NCBI GenBank assembly: GCA_003008705.1
Contig: PDUO01000025.1
Location: forward strand, 313,709-377,708
Reading direction: 5' to 3'
Length of the DNA stretch: 64,000 bases
Source: Pezicula radicicola
Lineage: Eukaryota > Ascomycota > Leotiomycetes > Helotiales > Dermateaceae
Shown: positions 46,902 through 57,220 of the stretch, in pieces
Layout: the number at the start of each line of letters is the position of its first letter
Numbering within the stretch: the stretch's first letter is position 1
Made by a program: the position numbers and the translations under genes
Notes under the pieces: model-generated
The model's input: the letters and a program-made list of their open reading frames with translations, nothing else
Told to the model about the DNA's origin: nothing
Databases searched by the model: none

Positions 46902-47376
46902 TTTTGCGATTGAGATATAGATTTACCTGGTGAGAATTGAAAATGTAGAGAGAGAGTCTGTATATTGCATGCATATATCCAAGCGTTGGTGTCTTTATTG
47001 CCGGCATTCCCAAAGGATGACGGCAAGATTCCGAGTAGCCAAATAATTATTAAAGGCACGGAGATTATCCGGGGAACACGGTACTTCTGGTCTTGGGCTG
47101 ATAAGATGTAAGAAATGAAGTCTCGATTCATGTCTTATCGCCCTTGACGATTGATAGTGTCCTGCTGGCATTATGCCCGACGGATACGGATACCGGGCCA
47201 CGGTCCGTAGATACGAAGGAAAATGATTCGCAGCTGACTTGGCTACCTTATGCTGGCTTTCTTGATAATCTAGATTGCTTATATCATTATTTCTTGTTAG
47301 AAATGGATGTTTCTTGAACTCAAAATTGAAAGTCAAGCTTCATATCACCAGCTGCAAACCTCAAACCGGTACAAAA
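46902..47376. promoter_or_regulatory. divergent promoter of oxygenase 1 and the gentisate-dioxygenase-like gene
   Basis: 475 bp between two divergent ATGs. Contains CTTATCGC (47134-47141), ATTATCCGGGGAACACGG (47065-47082) and a CGG-rich stretch, CGGATACGGATACCGGGCC (about 47173-47191), the kind of sequence Zn2Cys6 dimers bind. Co-regulation of the two genes is likely. Confidence 0.55.
47134..47141. promoter_or_regulatory. shared cluster octamer CTTATCGC (divergent promoter 1)
   Basis: Second of three copies in the cluster's promoters; see 45025 and 52192. Confidence 0.4.
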
Positions 47377-48478
47377 ATGGCTCCCTCAGTTGCAGAAATC
47401 CCTAAATATCAAGTTGTTATCGAATCAAAGAAGCCCCTCTCAAGTGCAATCACTTCAAGGAGCCACTTGGAAGATAGTATCAAGGAGCACGAGTTGTGTG
47501 GATTATGGAATGTTGGCCAAAATGCTACTCTTCCTGAACCTAGAACCAAGCATGTCCCCGCGGTGTGGAGGTACCAAGATACCAAAGCCCATCTGCTGAA
47601 AGCTGGTGAATTGGTTCCAGCGGCTGAGTCAGAAAGAAGAGCACTCATTATGGTCAATCCGGGACCTCGAAGCCCCCCTCACACACTGGATACGATTCTT
47701 TCTGCCCATCAATTGCTTCTTCCTAGAGAACAAGCACTTTGCCATCGTCATACACCATTCGCCGTACGATTTTTAATTGAGGGTCACAAAGGTATTACTT
47801 TCCTTATTTGCTTATTTTACAATCATTTGCTGATATTCTCAATTAGGTTTCACGGCGATTAAAGGGAAGAAAATGTACATGGAACCCGGCGATATGATAA
47901 TCACCCCTCAATGGGAATGGCATGATCACGGAAATGATGGTGATGAGAACGTTATCTGGTTGGACGGTCTCAACATACCATTTTTCAAATTAAACCCAAT
48001 TGATTTCCTTGAGCTATATGAGGACAAATTTGGGACGGTCACCCACCCATCCTCAGTTGTCACAGACGCAGAATGCGCAGAAATGAAATTTCCCTGGACA
48101 ACCACCAAGGCGAATCTTGATGAATTAGATTCAGAACATTCAATCTATGAGTATAGACTTCCTTGCGGAAAGCAAGTTAACTCTATCATGGCTGCCGCGG
48201 CCGAACGCATATCTGCAGGCAAAGCAACTACCGCCCGACAAGACACTGCCAACAGAATATACCAGGTCCATTCTGGTTCTGGAAAGACGGTCGTTAAAGC
48301 ACCAAGAGGGAAAGCTACTTATGAGCTTACATGGGCTCATGCGGATACATTCGTGATCCCAAGCTGGTATGAATACACAATCCACGCCAATGACGATGAG
48401 CCCGTTTATCTCTTCTCATTCTCGGACAAGTCGATGCTAGAAAACTTAGGCATTTACAGAGCAAACACGGACCTCTGA
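47377..48478 (+). CDS. gentisate 1,2-dioxygenase-like bicupin
   Basis: Two exons, 47377-47791 and 47847-48478, giving 348 aa, the normal length for gentisate/salicylate dioxygenases. The N-terminal cupin has the iron ligands H123 and H125 (QALCHRHTPFAVRFLIEG) and H164 (QWEWHDHGN), with the same 39-residue spacing that I recall for salicylate 1,2-dioxygenase. The conserved VIWLDGLNIPFF follows. The C-terminal cupin (ELTWAHADTFVIPSWYEY, then PVYLFSFSDKSMLENLGIYR) is also family-typical. These enzymes open the aromatic ring of gentisate or related hydroxylated acids (salicylate, 1-hydroxy-2-naphthoate) with O2. No maleylpyruvate isomerase or fumarylacetoacetate hydrolase lies in the window, so later steps must be encoded elsewhere or the product differs. 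Substrate not determined. Confidence 0.9.
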
Positions 48479-49002
48479 TTCCAGGTGATGATTCATTTGG
48501 GACAAAACAAATCCATGTTTCATACTTTTAGCTTAGTCTTGCACAATCACAATCTACATCAAAAACTTGCCACCTCGTTTTGGGCCCGATCGAGCCTATC
48601 TAAGCAGTTTCAATTGAAGTCCAAACAATGAGGCTCCAATTGATTGATCCGACGATCTGTTCAATTCTTATGGTACTCGCTAAATTAGTGACGGCAACAC
48701 AGAAGTAGGGTCTTTAGCGATTCCCCAACAAGCAATGTTCGAACTGCAGTAAACTGCGAACCACGTGTTCTAAGCTACAATTATATGCCTCCCTATTTAT
48801 TATTTCCAAAGCATATTTTGGAAGGTTACTAGTGTGCGTCAATGAAGTATCTTAAATCTACGATATAATTTTTCATGATCAAAGTTAAGCGATGGGTATG
48901 GCTCCATGTACGAGATACACAGAATGTATACTGGCCAATTAGATATCACAGATTAAAGCATTTTTGAATTCCGTTCTACATGTCCGTAGCTTGTAAATAT
49001 GG
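48479..49002. other. intergenic between convergent bicupin and regulator genes
   Basis: 524 bp, AT-rich, presumably two 3' UTRs. No element recognised. Confidence 0.55.
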
Positions 49003-51820
49003 CTATTGAAAATCCCAGAATCCTTCGTTGACAAAAGGTGCACTGTTTTCAAAGAAAATATCGCTGTTTAAATCCATCCCGGCATTCAATAGATTGTCAA
49101 AGGAATTTTCAGTTGCGCCTATGCTCCAAGACCGTGTTGGGTCATCTCCATCATATGGCTGATATCTGTCCTTTGGCGTAGGCATTGTAGACGCTGAGTT
49201 TGGAACGTTATTTGTTGTCGAGGCTTGTCTTTTCTGTGGTAGTGTAAACTTGAATAAGTTCGGACCTGAGTAGCTTTGAGTTTGAATTGAATTTGTGAGA
49301 TCAACAACCCCGTTCTGATTCGGCCTCGAGTACGGACTTCGATCGCGAAATGTCTCCTCGCTACTCGAATCTGCACGCAATCTAGCAATTCCCGATGGTG
49401 GTTCTGGCAGACGTTTGAGAGCTAACTGAGCCCAGTCTGAAGGAAACCTTCCTGATTCATCTCTCAGTTCTAGTCCCGTGAAGTCGCTCTTATCATGGTG
49501 AAATGCACAATGGCTGTTCACGCCCTTTTCCAAGCATTTAAGTGTGAATTCGATATACTCTTCCACTGTCGCCGTAAACTTATTTGCTCCGGGCCATATG
49601 TGTTGTAGCTGCCTTAAGTAGTGCATGGCCAATTCAACATCTTTGAGGGCGTCCTGAATAAACGTTGAGTTTTCTGATCTCCGGATACAATGTAGCAAAA
49701 GGATCGAACTTGTAAAGACGTGTTGCGTATGAAAGATAAGATCTGGGCAAATTGGCATAGAGGCAACGATTTTGTCCGTGATGCGGATACAATTTGTGGA
49801 TGCTCTTGCACACTGCAGCAGAGCCTCATTGCCTTTAAGTGCAGAGGGTCGATGAGGATTGACTACAAAGAACCTGTAGAGCAGCATAAGAGCCGAGAAA
49901 TAACCTGATAGAGCGATCGATTTCTCGACGCCCAACCAGCCATCTGCTGCTGCTTTGATGGATTTCGGCACCTCATTGGTTGCCCAAGTCTGTAATTCCT
50001 TATTGAGTCCCATAACAATTGTTTGCATCTCATGTGTCTTGCTGACATGACGGCCAGCTTTAACTGTTCTAACTGATGCAACGGTTGCAAGAATATCACC
50101 AAGTATGCGTCGGAGGCTGAGTATAGCAACAAATCCAGCACAGTCATGACCTGATCCGCGGGTTTGAGGAAGCTCAATATCGCAATCGGCGTCCCTGATC
50201 GCGACCGGCCGGCCAAGAGCGGCAGAGAGTGTCCGGTCAAGCGAATATATGCACCACCATGTGTACTGGCGCCGTTCTTGGTCCAAAACCGGAAGTCCAA
50301 GCTGCGCTGCTGATCTCTATCATCGAAGAAATATTAGATATGGTCTGTCTATTCAATTTAGTGTCTTACGTGAAGTCCTAGATCCTGACCCAATCGCACA
50401 GCTTGGCCGACAGATATCCAAGCTTCAGCTTGGCTTCCAATTCCAGACAAGTAGGAAGCTTGAAGGACTAGAGCTATGATTGGATTCAGACTGCGCCTCG
50501 GGTAAGAGGGCTTACTCGGCCCTCCGCAGTGTGCATTAGGTCGGTTGCATGAATTAGAAAGTCCAAAAAAGAATGAAGCTAAATCGACCTCTTTATATGC
50601 TGCTAGAGCACCATCGTTGAAGATCTGATGATCATGTGGAAGTATCAGTGCTGCGAGTGCAAAGAGCGCATATAAGACCGGAAGAAAATCAGATTCCATA
50701 GCGCTGTCGGGTGTAGAAGTCATTTCAGCTAATTGCATCTCGAAGTCCTTCTGCGAAATGACTGGAATAATGAAGTGCACGCGATCATAGAAACATTCCA
50801 TTAGCACCGTAGTAAGTGGTGATTGTGGTATGTGACCATAGCATAGACCACTCGTCTTCTCGAAGCTAGAATTAATGGATTTAGGTATCGAAGCCTCACA
50901 GACAGATGGTGCTGGCCCCAACAGGTTGTTGTGGAAATTGTAGCCCTTCTTTTCAAGTCCTCGATTGATATGTTCTCGAAAGGGCATGCAGATATCCATG
51001 ACGCTCATCGTAGAGCCAAGCCCAACATATCTATATGGAGTACTTATTTAGTTGTATATAAAAGATGACAAGACGTCTATCCATACCTTAGCTGATCCCA
51101 TTCATCTGTGTGAAGCTCCCCATAAGCATCTGCATAAGTAGGTCGGCTGTTTCTATATTTTCTGCGCTTTGTGCGATGCAGGTTTTGGTCTGATGAGGCC
51201 GCTGGCCCTTTGTTCCTACCGTCCTCCTTTTCTCTTGCTGCACCTAAAGTTGCTTCGCCTTCATCAATTGCTCTCGTTAGCTCAGGACTATGGCCTGATG
51301 GAATGTGTTCAGCGCCTTTCTCTGCATTAGTCAACCTTGAGCTTTCTGGCGTTATAATGCTTTTGCTCTGAGATTCAAATTTAGTTAAAAAGTCCGCAAA
51401 CAATCCTTCAATTTTCTGTAGATGTGCGTCAAATTGCTGAATATGTCTACCATAATACAATTGTTCTTAGCAAGAGCAGTCCAAAGCTACTGTATCGACC
51501 ACTCACTCTTTCACAAATCTCGTACTTTCTGCATCTGCTTTTTGATAGACGCATAAGATTGAACTTGAGCGGCATCCGCTGCATACTTCCTCTCCATCGC
51601 ACCTAATCTTTCTCTTTCGACAGGAGTCACAAGCACGACGGGTTCGTCTTCTATGACGAGGTTCCCGGACACTACATTGTTCAAGATGAGAAACATTCTG
51701 CTTTGTGAAGATTATATCTCACCGGTGCTCCGATACTGGTTGCATACTGTCTGATGCATAAGATTCTCCTCCTGATTCTTCCTCGTGCTGATTCAAGGTT
51801 CGCTGCACCTGATAAGGCAT
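49003..51820 (-). CDS. Zn2Cys6 transcription factor with fungal-specific TF domain (cluster regulator)
   Basis: Five exons: 51820-51723, 51671-51507, 51446-51087, 51030-50370, 50316-49003; sum 865 aa. The zinc cluster only appears after splicing: C47-x2-C50-x6-C57-x5-C63-x2-C66-x6-C73 (RRACDSCRKRKIRCDGE, then EVCSGCRSSSILC), followed by a short coiled linker (HIQQFDAHLQKIEGLFADFL). The middle homology region (fungal_trans) includes SQAEAWISVGQAVRLGQDLG, LHRSAAQLGLPVLDQERRQY and TWWCIYSLDRTLSAALGRPV. Such proteins bind CGG-containing sites and commonly control the genes beside them. It lies between the bicupin and oxygenase 2 and shares a divergent promoter with the latter, so it is the obvious pathway regulator. 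Confidence 0.93.
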
Positions 51821-52377
51821 AGCTACAGAAATCAAAAACTCATTCACTGGAATGGATACAAGAGTTTCCGCGTAGAGAATGGGACTATGGAGAGGTGCCG
51901 TGGAGTAGCTGGCATTAATGCCGTCCTCATGTTCTGCTTTCTCCCCTTCAAGGTCAAATGCGTCAATGTGACGCTGCTATCGGCTTTGCACGACCAGCAT
52001 AGAGACAAGGGTGGAGGTGCGCTTCACGGAGATAACGGCAAGTTTCCGAATTATTCCAGTTGCCTTATCGATTAGCCTGCGCTCGCTTAGTGCCGAGCAG
52101 ATTAATACGTCGACTATAATTCGGTTTTGATTTGATACATTTTATTCCGTTCATTGACCTTGACAATTTCTTAATGAATTATCCGTACATGCTTATCGCG
52201 GACAGAAATACAGTATTCGGTATGTATCCGCCGCGTTAACAGCAGCCCACTTTCACCACATTTCGGCATCATCCTTTTCAAATGTGATGGATGGACTCAT
52301 CACTAAACAAAGGATATCCTCTAACCTTACAAACCATCAACCATCTGTAACTATCACTGCAGTCAACATTCGTCATC
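51821..52377. promoter_or_regulatory. divergent promoter of the Zn2Cys6 regulator and oxygenase 2
   Basis: 557 bp. Contains ATTATCCG (52178-52185, also in the other divergent promoter), CTTATCGC (52192-52199) and several CGG/CCG triplets (for example GTATCCGCCGCG near 52224). Suggests shared control with the other cluster promoters. Confidence 0.5.
52192..52199. promoter_or_regulatory. shared cluster octamer CTTATCGC (divergent promoter 2)
   Basis: Third copy in the cluster's promoters; 7 bp from a shared ATTATCCG. Confidence 0.4.
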
Positions 52378-53851
52378 ATGACCGACCGGCTAGTTCCAAC
52401 TATCTCCCTCAAAGGTACCAAAGAATTTGGCCCATCCCTATGCGATGATATAGACTAATCAGCTACACGTAGACTTTGAAAGTCGGAGAGAGGAGATCAC
52501 CAAACAACTCGTTGACGCAGCTGAAAATTCGGGATTTTTCATGTTAGTTGACCACGGCATCTCACTCGAGGAGATCCAAACACAATTCGCGACTTCTAAG
52601 TCATTCTTTTCTTTACCAAGAGAGATTAAAGGCAAGACCCCTCATGATATTAACCAGAATGTAGGATGGGAATATAAGGTAAGAGATCTCTTCAAATAGA
52701 AACCTTGCTAGGATTTAAATCTCACGTTGTACATAGGCTCAAACTCGTCGTCTTACTGGTACCGACCAAAAAGAGTCTCTTTGGTTAAAGAGTACCTCTA
52801 CTTGGCCTAGCGATGCGGATGTTCCCAACTTCCGTGCAAACACGCTGCATTTTATAAACAAGTGTGCAGCCATCTCTTCCAAAGTTTGTAAGTTGTCATT
52901 GTAAACCGTATAAAAAAGAGATATTGGTTAATGATACTTTCTTATAGTGGAATGCTTTGCTATTGAGCTTGGCTTCCCTGCAGACTACTTCAAGGAACCT
53001 ATGGATCCTATGAAGTCCGATACTCTTACTTCACTTCGTATGCTACATTACCCTCCCTCGGAGAACGTGGCGGGAATGTGGGGAGCCGGTGCCCACACCG
53101 AGTAAGCTTAATCCGTTTTATTTTTGTACTTTTACTCCCTGATCTTAATCAAGTTTCATCTTGTGTACTCTCTTTGCTCCTCATCCTTCATGAAGCTGTC
53201 AATTCTACATATTCTACTCCACTTCCGAAAATTGCTACATTAAGAAAATACTGACTCCTTAATAATGTAGTGTCGGTTGTCTTACCCTCTTATTCCAACA
53301 AGATGGAGGAGAGGGCTTAGAAATCTGCCCTGGCAGAGAGAGTTCTGCTAGCAAGGCGGTTGGAGACGTCTTCTTTCCTCTCCCTGCTAAGACTGGTCCT
53401 ATTGTTGTAAACATTGGTGACATGCTAAGTAAGTCTTAAGCATATGATATCAGCTTTGCTGTTCTAACAGTGTTAGTGTCTTGGTCTGATGATCGTTTCA
53501 AAGCCACATACCATAGAGTCCAAGTCAAAGAAGCGGGCAAGAATGATAGCCGTTATTCCATTGCCTATTTCAACCAGGGGAGAAAAGACTTTGTTTTCCA
53601 AGGACCAAAGAAGAAATAGTAGGTTAATCTCTTCGTTATAGATATCTCACACGTGCTAACTTTTATCAGCCCTGCCATGACTTGTGGCGAGTATATCGAC
53701 TCTTATACTCAGCTGCAGTTTGGGTAAGTTGATTCATTTTCCTCTTCTCGAAGAAACTTCAGCTAAATAATTGCTTTATAGAGTTTACCACAACAAGGAC
53801 AGACCCATGCAGGAAATGAAGGGACCTTCCTTAGTTTCAGCCAAGAACTAG
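52378..53851 (+). CDS. 2OG-Fe(II) oxygenase, isopenicillin N synthase-like (copy 2)
   Basis: Eight exons: 52378-52414, 52473-52678, 52737-52887, 52948-53101, 53271-53428, 53477-53618, 53670-53723, 53782-53851; sum 323 aa. Start MTDRLVPTISLKDFESRREE. Iron ligands H181, D183 (GAHTDVGCLTLLFQ) and H248 (ATYHRV), and R261/S263 of the R-x-S 2OG motif are present. Six introns match copy 1 in position and phase. The extra 169-bp intron (53102-53270) splits the codon of ligand D183. As in copy 1, exon 6 ends ...AAA TA so that retained intron gives TAG at once; the last two exons add about 40 residues (PAMTCGEYIDSYTQLQFG...). Probably acts in the same pathway as copy 1, on a sequential or related substrate. 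Confidence 0.92.
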
Positions 53852-53910
53852 TTGCTTTCATTAGGTGGAGGAGGAGGGTGAGTATTCATCTGACGATACA
53901 CAAGACTTCT

Positions 53911-53966
53911 GTATGGCCAGCACACAGGATGCATAGTTCTCCTCAGTCTATGGTTGTATGCATCAG
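53911..53966. repeat. right copy of a cluster-flanking dispersed repeat
   Basis: 56 bp aligned with 41851-41906 in the same orientation; both contain the exact string AGTTCTCCTCAGTCTATGGT preceded by GTATGGC. A more diverged copy lies near 42515-42556. Confidence 0.65.
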
Positions 53967-54324
53967 TCTTTGCTGTACATTAACATTACTTTATGCACGT
54001 CATTTCAGATTACGTAGGGCTGAACAGAATAGACTCAATGAAATACACCAAAAATGAAAACTAAACGGCTCTCTAAAGCTATCCTTTGCCACTCAGTTAA
54101 TTAGGCATTTGCTACTAATTGTAAACTCGTAGGAAAATGTTAATTGCGATTTCTTCTCTGGTAGCAAAACTTTTGCCTACATGTGCTGTATATTGATTGG
54201 ACCTTAGAGCAATATATATAGCACTGTATCGGCTCACCTAAAATACAGAGAACTACTCGATATATGCGTGGTAAAGCAAGAGCGTGATTATCGTATTAAT
54301 TGGTTTATAAGATATCATTTTGAT

Positions 54325-54440
54325 TTAGGTAACTGAGTTACCTAAGTCAGGTAAGTTACCACTGGTGCCTAATTTAAGTAAGTTACCCAAGTCAAGTGAG
54401 TTGCTCATATTAAGTAGGTTACTCAAGTCTATCTCTTATC
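54325..54440. repeat. degenerate AAGTCAAGTGAGTTGC-type tandem repeat
   Basis: Successive variants TAACTGAGTTACCTAAGTCA, TAAGTAAGTTACCCAAGTCA, AGTGAGTTGCTCATATTAAG and TAGGTTACTCAAGTC with a spacing near 19-20 bp. Same motif family as 29165-29325. Confidence 0.55.
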
Positions 54441-54992
54441 TCTAAATAGATAGCTATTCAAAATAATGTTGGCTAATAGATAGTTTAAAAATTGACAACT
54501 CTAATAAGTAGCAATAACTCCTTCTATACTTTAATATCTGGTTAATTTGAGCAACTTACCTATTCCGAGTACCTTACAGAATACTTTATTTAAGTAAATT
54601 GAACTAAACCAACAGTATTTATTATATCTAAGTCCTACTATTTTAGGGTAGTGAAATTCCAGTACAAGGAATAGTAAAATAAATAAAAACGGCAGAATTC
54701 TATTAGTAGTATTACAATACATTTCGCCCATTATGGCCGTAAAAATTCCCCATACACCCCGGCCCGGCCCTCGCCCACCAGGGCGGTGACGTTTCCAGAG
54801 TCGGCAGAACAGTAGACTCAAAGCACATCATCGCTGCACATAATTAGTAATTCATGGAGCGGATAGAAACGCCAGAAGTGGGATAAATGGCAATTACCTT
54901 TAGCAGCCCCGTATATCCGGGGGCCTAGGATGCCCCACGACTCACGACCTTTCATCAACACCACCACCACAATCACCACCGAGATCGACACC

Positions 54993-56529
54993 ATGGCAAC
55001 CGACGGCGATACAGAGAACCAAACAATCATTACGAGTAGGAGTAATAGTAATGAACAGACACCGCTGCTCAACGACCACTCATCCGATCAACAACCAGAT
55101 CAAAATGACCTTGAGCAGAAGCAGAAGCAGGCCAGCTGGTATGTCTGGAGAATATTCTGGGCTATCGTTGCAGCTCTCGTGCTCGCGGTCTTTATCAAAG
55201 GCTGGATAGATGCAGGCGGCGATGTTGATGTGGGTGTCACGTCTTGATATCTTCAAGTTCTTTGTCCAGCTAATCTTTGATTTGTAGTTCGACCTAAAAC
55301 GTGCACTCAAGCGAGCTCTTGGAGGCGGTTTGAGTGGTGCTGCGGCTATGGTTCTGCAAGTTTTACTTTTGATGGTATTGAAACTTCATTTTCATTCTTA
55401 TTATCTTATGTTGTCTCCTCTAGCTGCAACTGAACATTCTTCAGCCACTTCGAACGATCATGAATTATCAATACCGTTTTGGAACTTCCTTCACCGCTGC
55501 GACTAAGACACTCTACCAAGACGGAGGACTTCGACGATACTATCAAGGTATTGGCGCTGCACTTGTCCAAGGTAAGTTCTACGATCAATTTCCCAATTTC
55601 AATTCGATCGTATGGTAAATATGGACTTAACTATGTAGGACCTGTTTCTCGATTCGGAGACACAGCAGCCAACGCCGGAATTCTAGCCTTACTCCAATCA
55701 AACTCATACTTGAAAAACTTACCATCACCTATCAAAACCGTTTTTGCCTCTCTGTGGTATGCATAATACAGCCTCAAATCCTCTCCTCCATATAATATAA
55801 TATATATTTCGTTAGCTGATCTGAGCGGTGCAAAGTGCTGCCTGCTTCCGAATGATTCTCACACCCGTCGACACACTTAAGACAACTCTTCAAGTCCAAG
55901 GTTCTCGAGGAACCAGCCTACTTCGTCAACGTATCAAGGCGAATGGCGTTGGAAGTCTGTGGTGGGGTGCGTTTGCTACTGCTGCTGCTACTTTCGTGGG
56001 ACATTATCCTTGGTTTGCTACCGTAAGTTCAGTCAGCCTCTAAATCTTATAAATTGAGTACTGGAACAAATTACTTACAGTGTGGATAGTACAATTTCCT
56101 ATCAGAAACCATCCCTGAACCACCAAAACATCCTCTGATCGTATGGCTGATCCGGCTCGCTTTTATCGGATGCACCGCATCTATTGTTTCTGACTCTGTC
56201 TCTAATTCCCTGAGGGTTGTGAAGACTTACCGTCAAGTCAACGATACTAAAGTCTCATATGGTAAGAGCCCTTCCTACTATTTTCTTGATAATTTCCACT
56301 AAATGCGTATAGCTGAGGCTGCGAGATTGGTGATTCTTGAGGACGGAATATCTGGACTGCTTGGTCGTGGACTCAAGACTCGTATCTTGTGTAATGGGCT
56401 TCAGGGACTGCTGTTCTCGATTTTGTGGAAGCTGTTTTTAGATCTGTGAGTTGATTTAGTTACCTAGAGTTGTGTGAATTAGGACTAACTAATACCTTTT
56501 TCAGCTGGGAGCAGAAGACAAGTTCCTAG
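54993..56529 (+). CDS. mitochondrial carrier family protein
   Basis: Eight exons: 54993-55229, 55288-55374, 55424-55571, 55639-55756, 55836-56022, 56090-56261, 56313-56445, 56505-56529; sum 368 aa. I chose ATG 54993 (CACCATGG context, [11 protein letters not shown]) over the in-frame ATG at 54930. A hydrophilic head and a hydrophobic segment ([20 protein letters not shown]) precede the carrier repeats. Only the second repeat has the canonical PxDxxK motif ([15 protein letters not shown]); the first reads [14 protein letters not shown] and the third [31 protein letters not shown] is a strong internal block. The unusual motifs suggest a divergent subfamily; substrate and exact membrane are unknown. 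Confidence 0.88.
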
Positions 56530-56997
56530 TTGATACATGTCAAGCTGTTGTCATGGTAAGTTGGTGATGTATCAACGTTGATGTTCCCAGATGTCCGTCA
56601 TTCAACAGCTTTGGAAAGGGGTAAATGGCCTGGTCTACGGGGCTACGTTTTCAGTATGTTAGCTGATGGCTCGGCGGAATTCGGGCCAACAGATACGGAA
56701 CTCGCAGCGAGGAAATCAGATGACAACGATAATAAACATATAACCCATATGACTCAGTATTGCACTTACATCAAAAAGGCTAGAGTGAGACATTGTGAAT
56801 ATCTTGTCCTCGAAGCAATCACACATAGAACGCCACAAGTTCTTTACTCAAGCTACCAGTTTCTATTTGATGATCAAAGGCACAGGTTGAAAACAATTGC
56901 CGAACGTGTGCAGTAGTGTCACGAGTGTTGATCTTGCGGAGTTGATTATAACGAGCGCCAAGTCTATTTGACTGTACGAAAGGTTGAATGGCATGGA

Positions 56998-57220
56998 TGG
57001 TTCTCACAAAGTATGAAGGTTCTGATTTTGATTTGACAATCCCAAACATCCAATAGCCACTAGTTGAGATTCTGGCCTCTTAAGACTCTTAAGAATGATG
57101 AAATAGGACTCTTGGCTTTGGGGCTTGGATAATTCTCACAGAGTAGGAAGGGGAGTTTTATTTTGATTTGACAATTGCAAGTGTCTACAAGTTACTAGTT
57201 GAGATACAAGACTCTTGGCT
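56998..57220. repeat. imperfect direct duplication, two units
   Basis: TTCTCACAAAGTATGAAGG ... TTTTGATTTGACAAT ... ACTAGTTGAGAT at 57000-57075 recurs at 57132-57215 as TTCTCACAGAGTAGGAAGG ... TTTTGATTTGACAAT ... ACTAGTTGAGAT. Non-coding. Confidence 0.7.

Larger units (their letters stand above)
53852..54992. other. AT-rich right flank of the cluster
   Basis: Holds a copy of the TTCTCCTCAGTCTATGG repeat (53911-53966), a degenerate tandem repeat (54325-54440) and AT-rich sequence to about 54700. Upstream of the mitochondrial-carrier gene. No coding gene seen. Confidence 0.6.
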
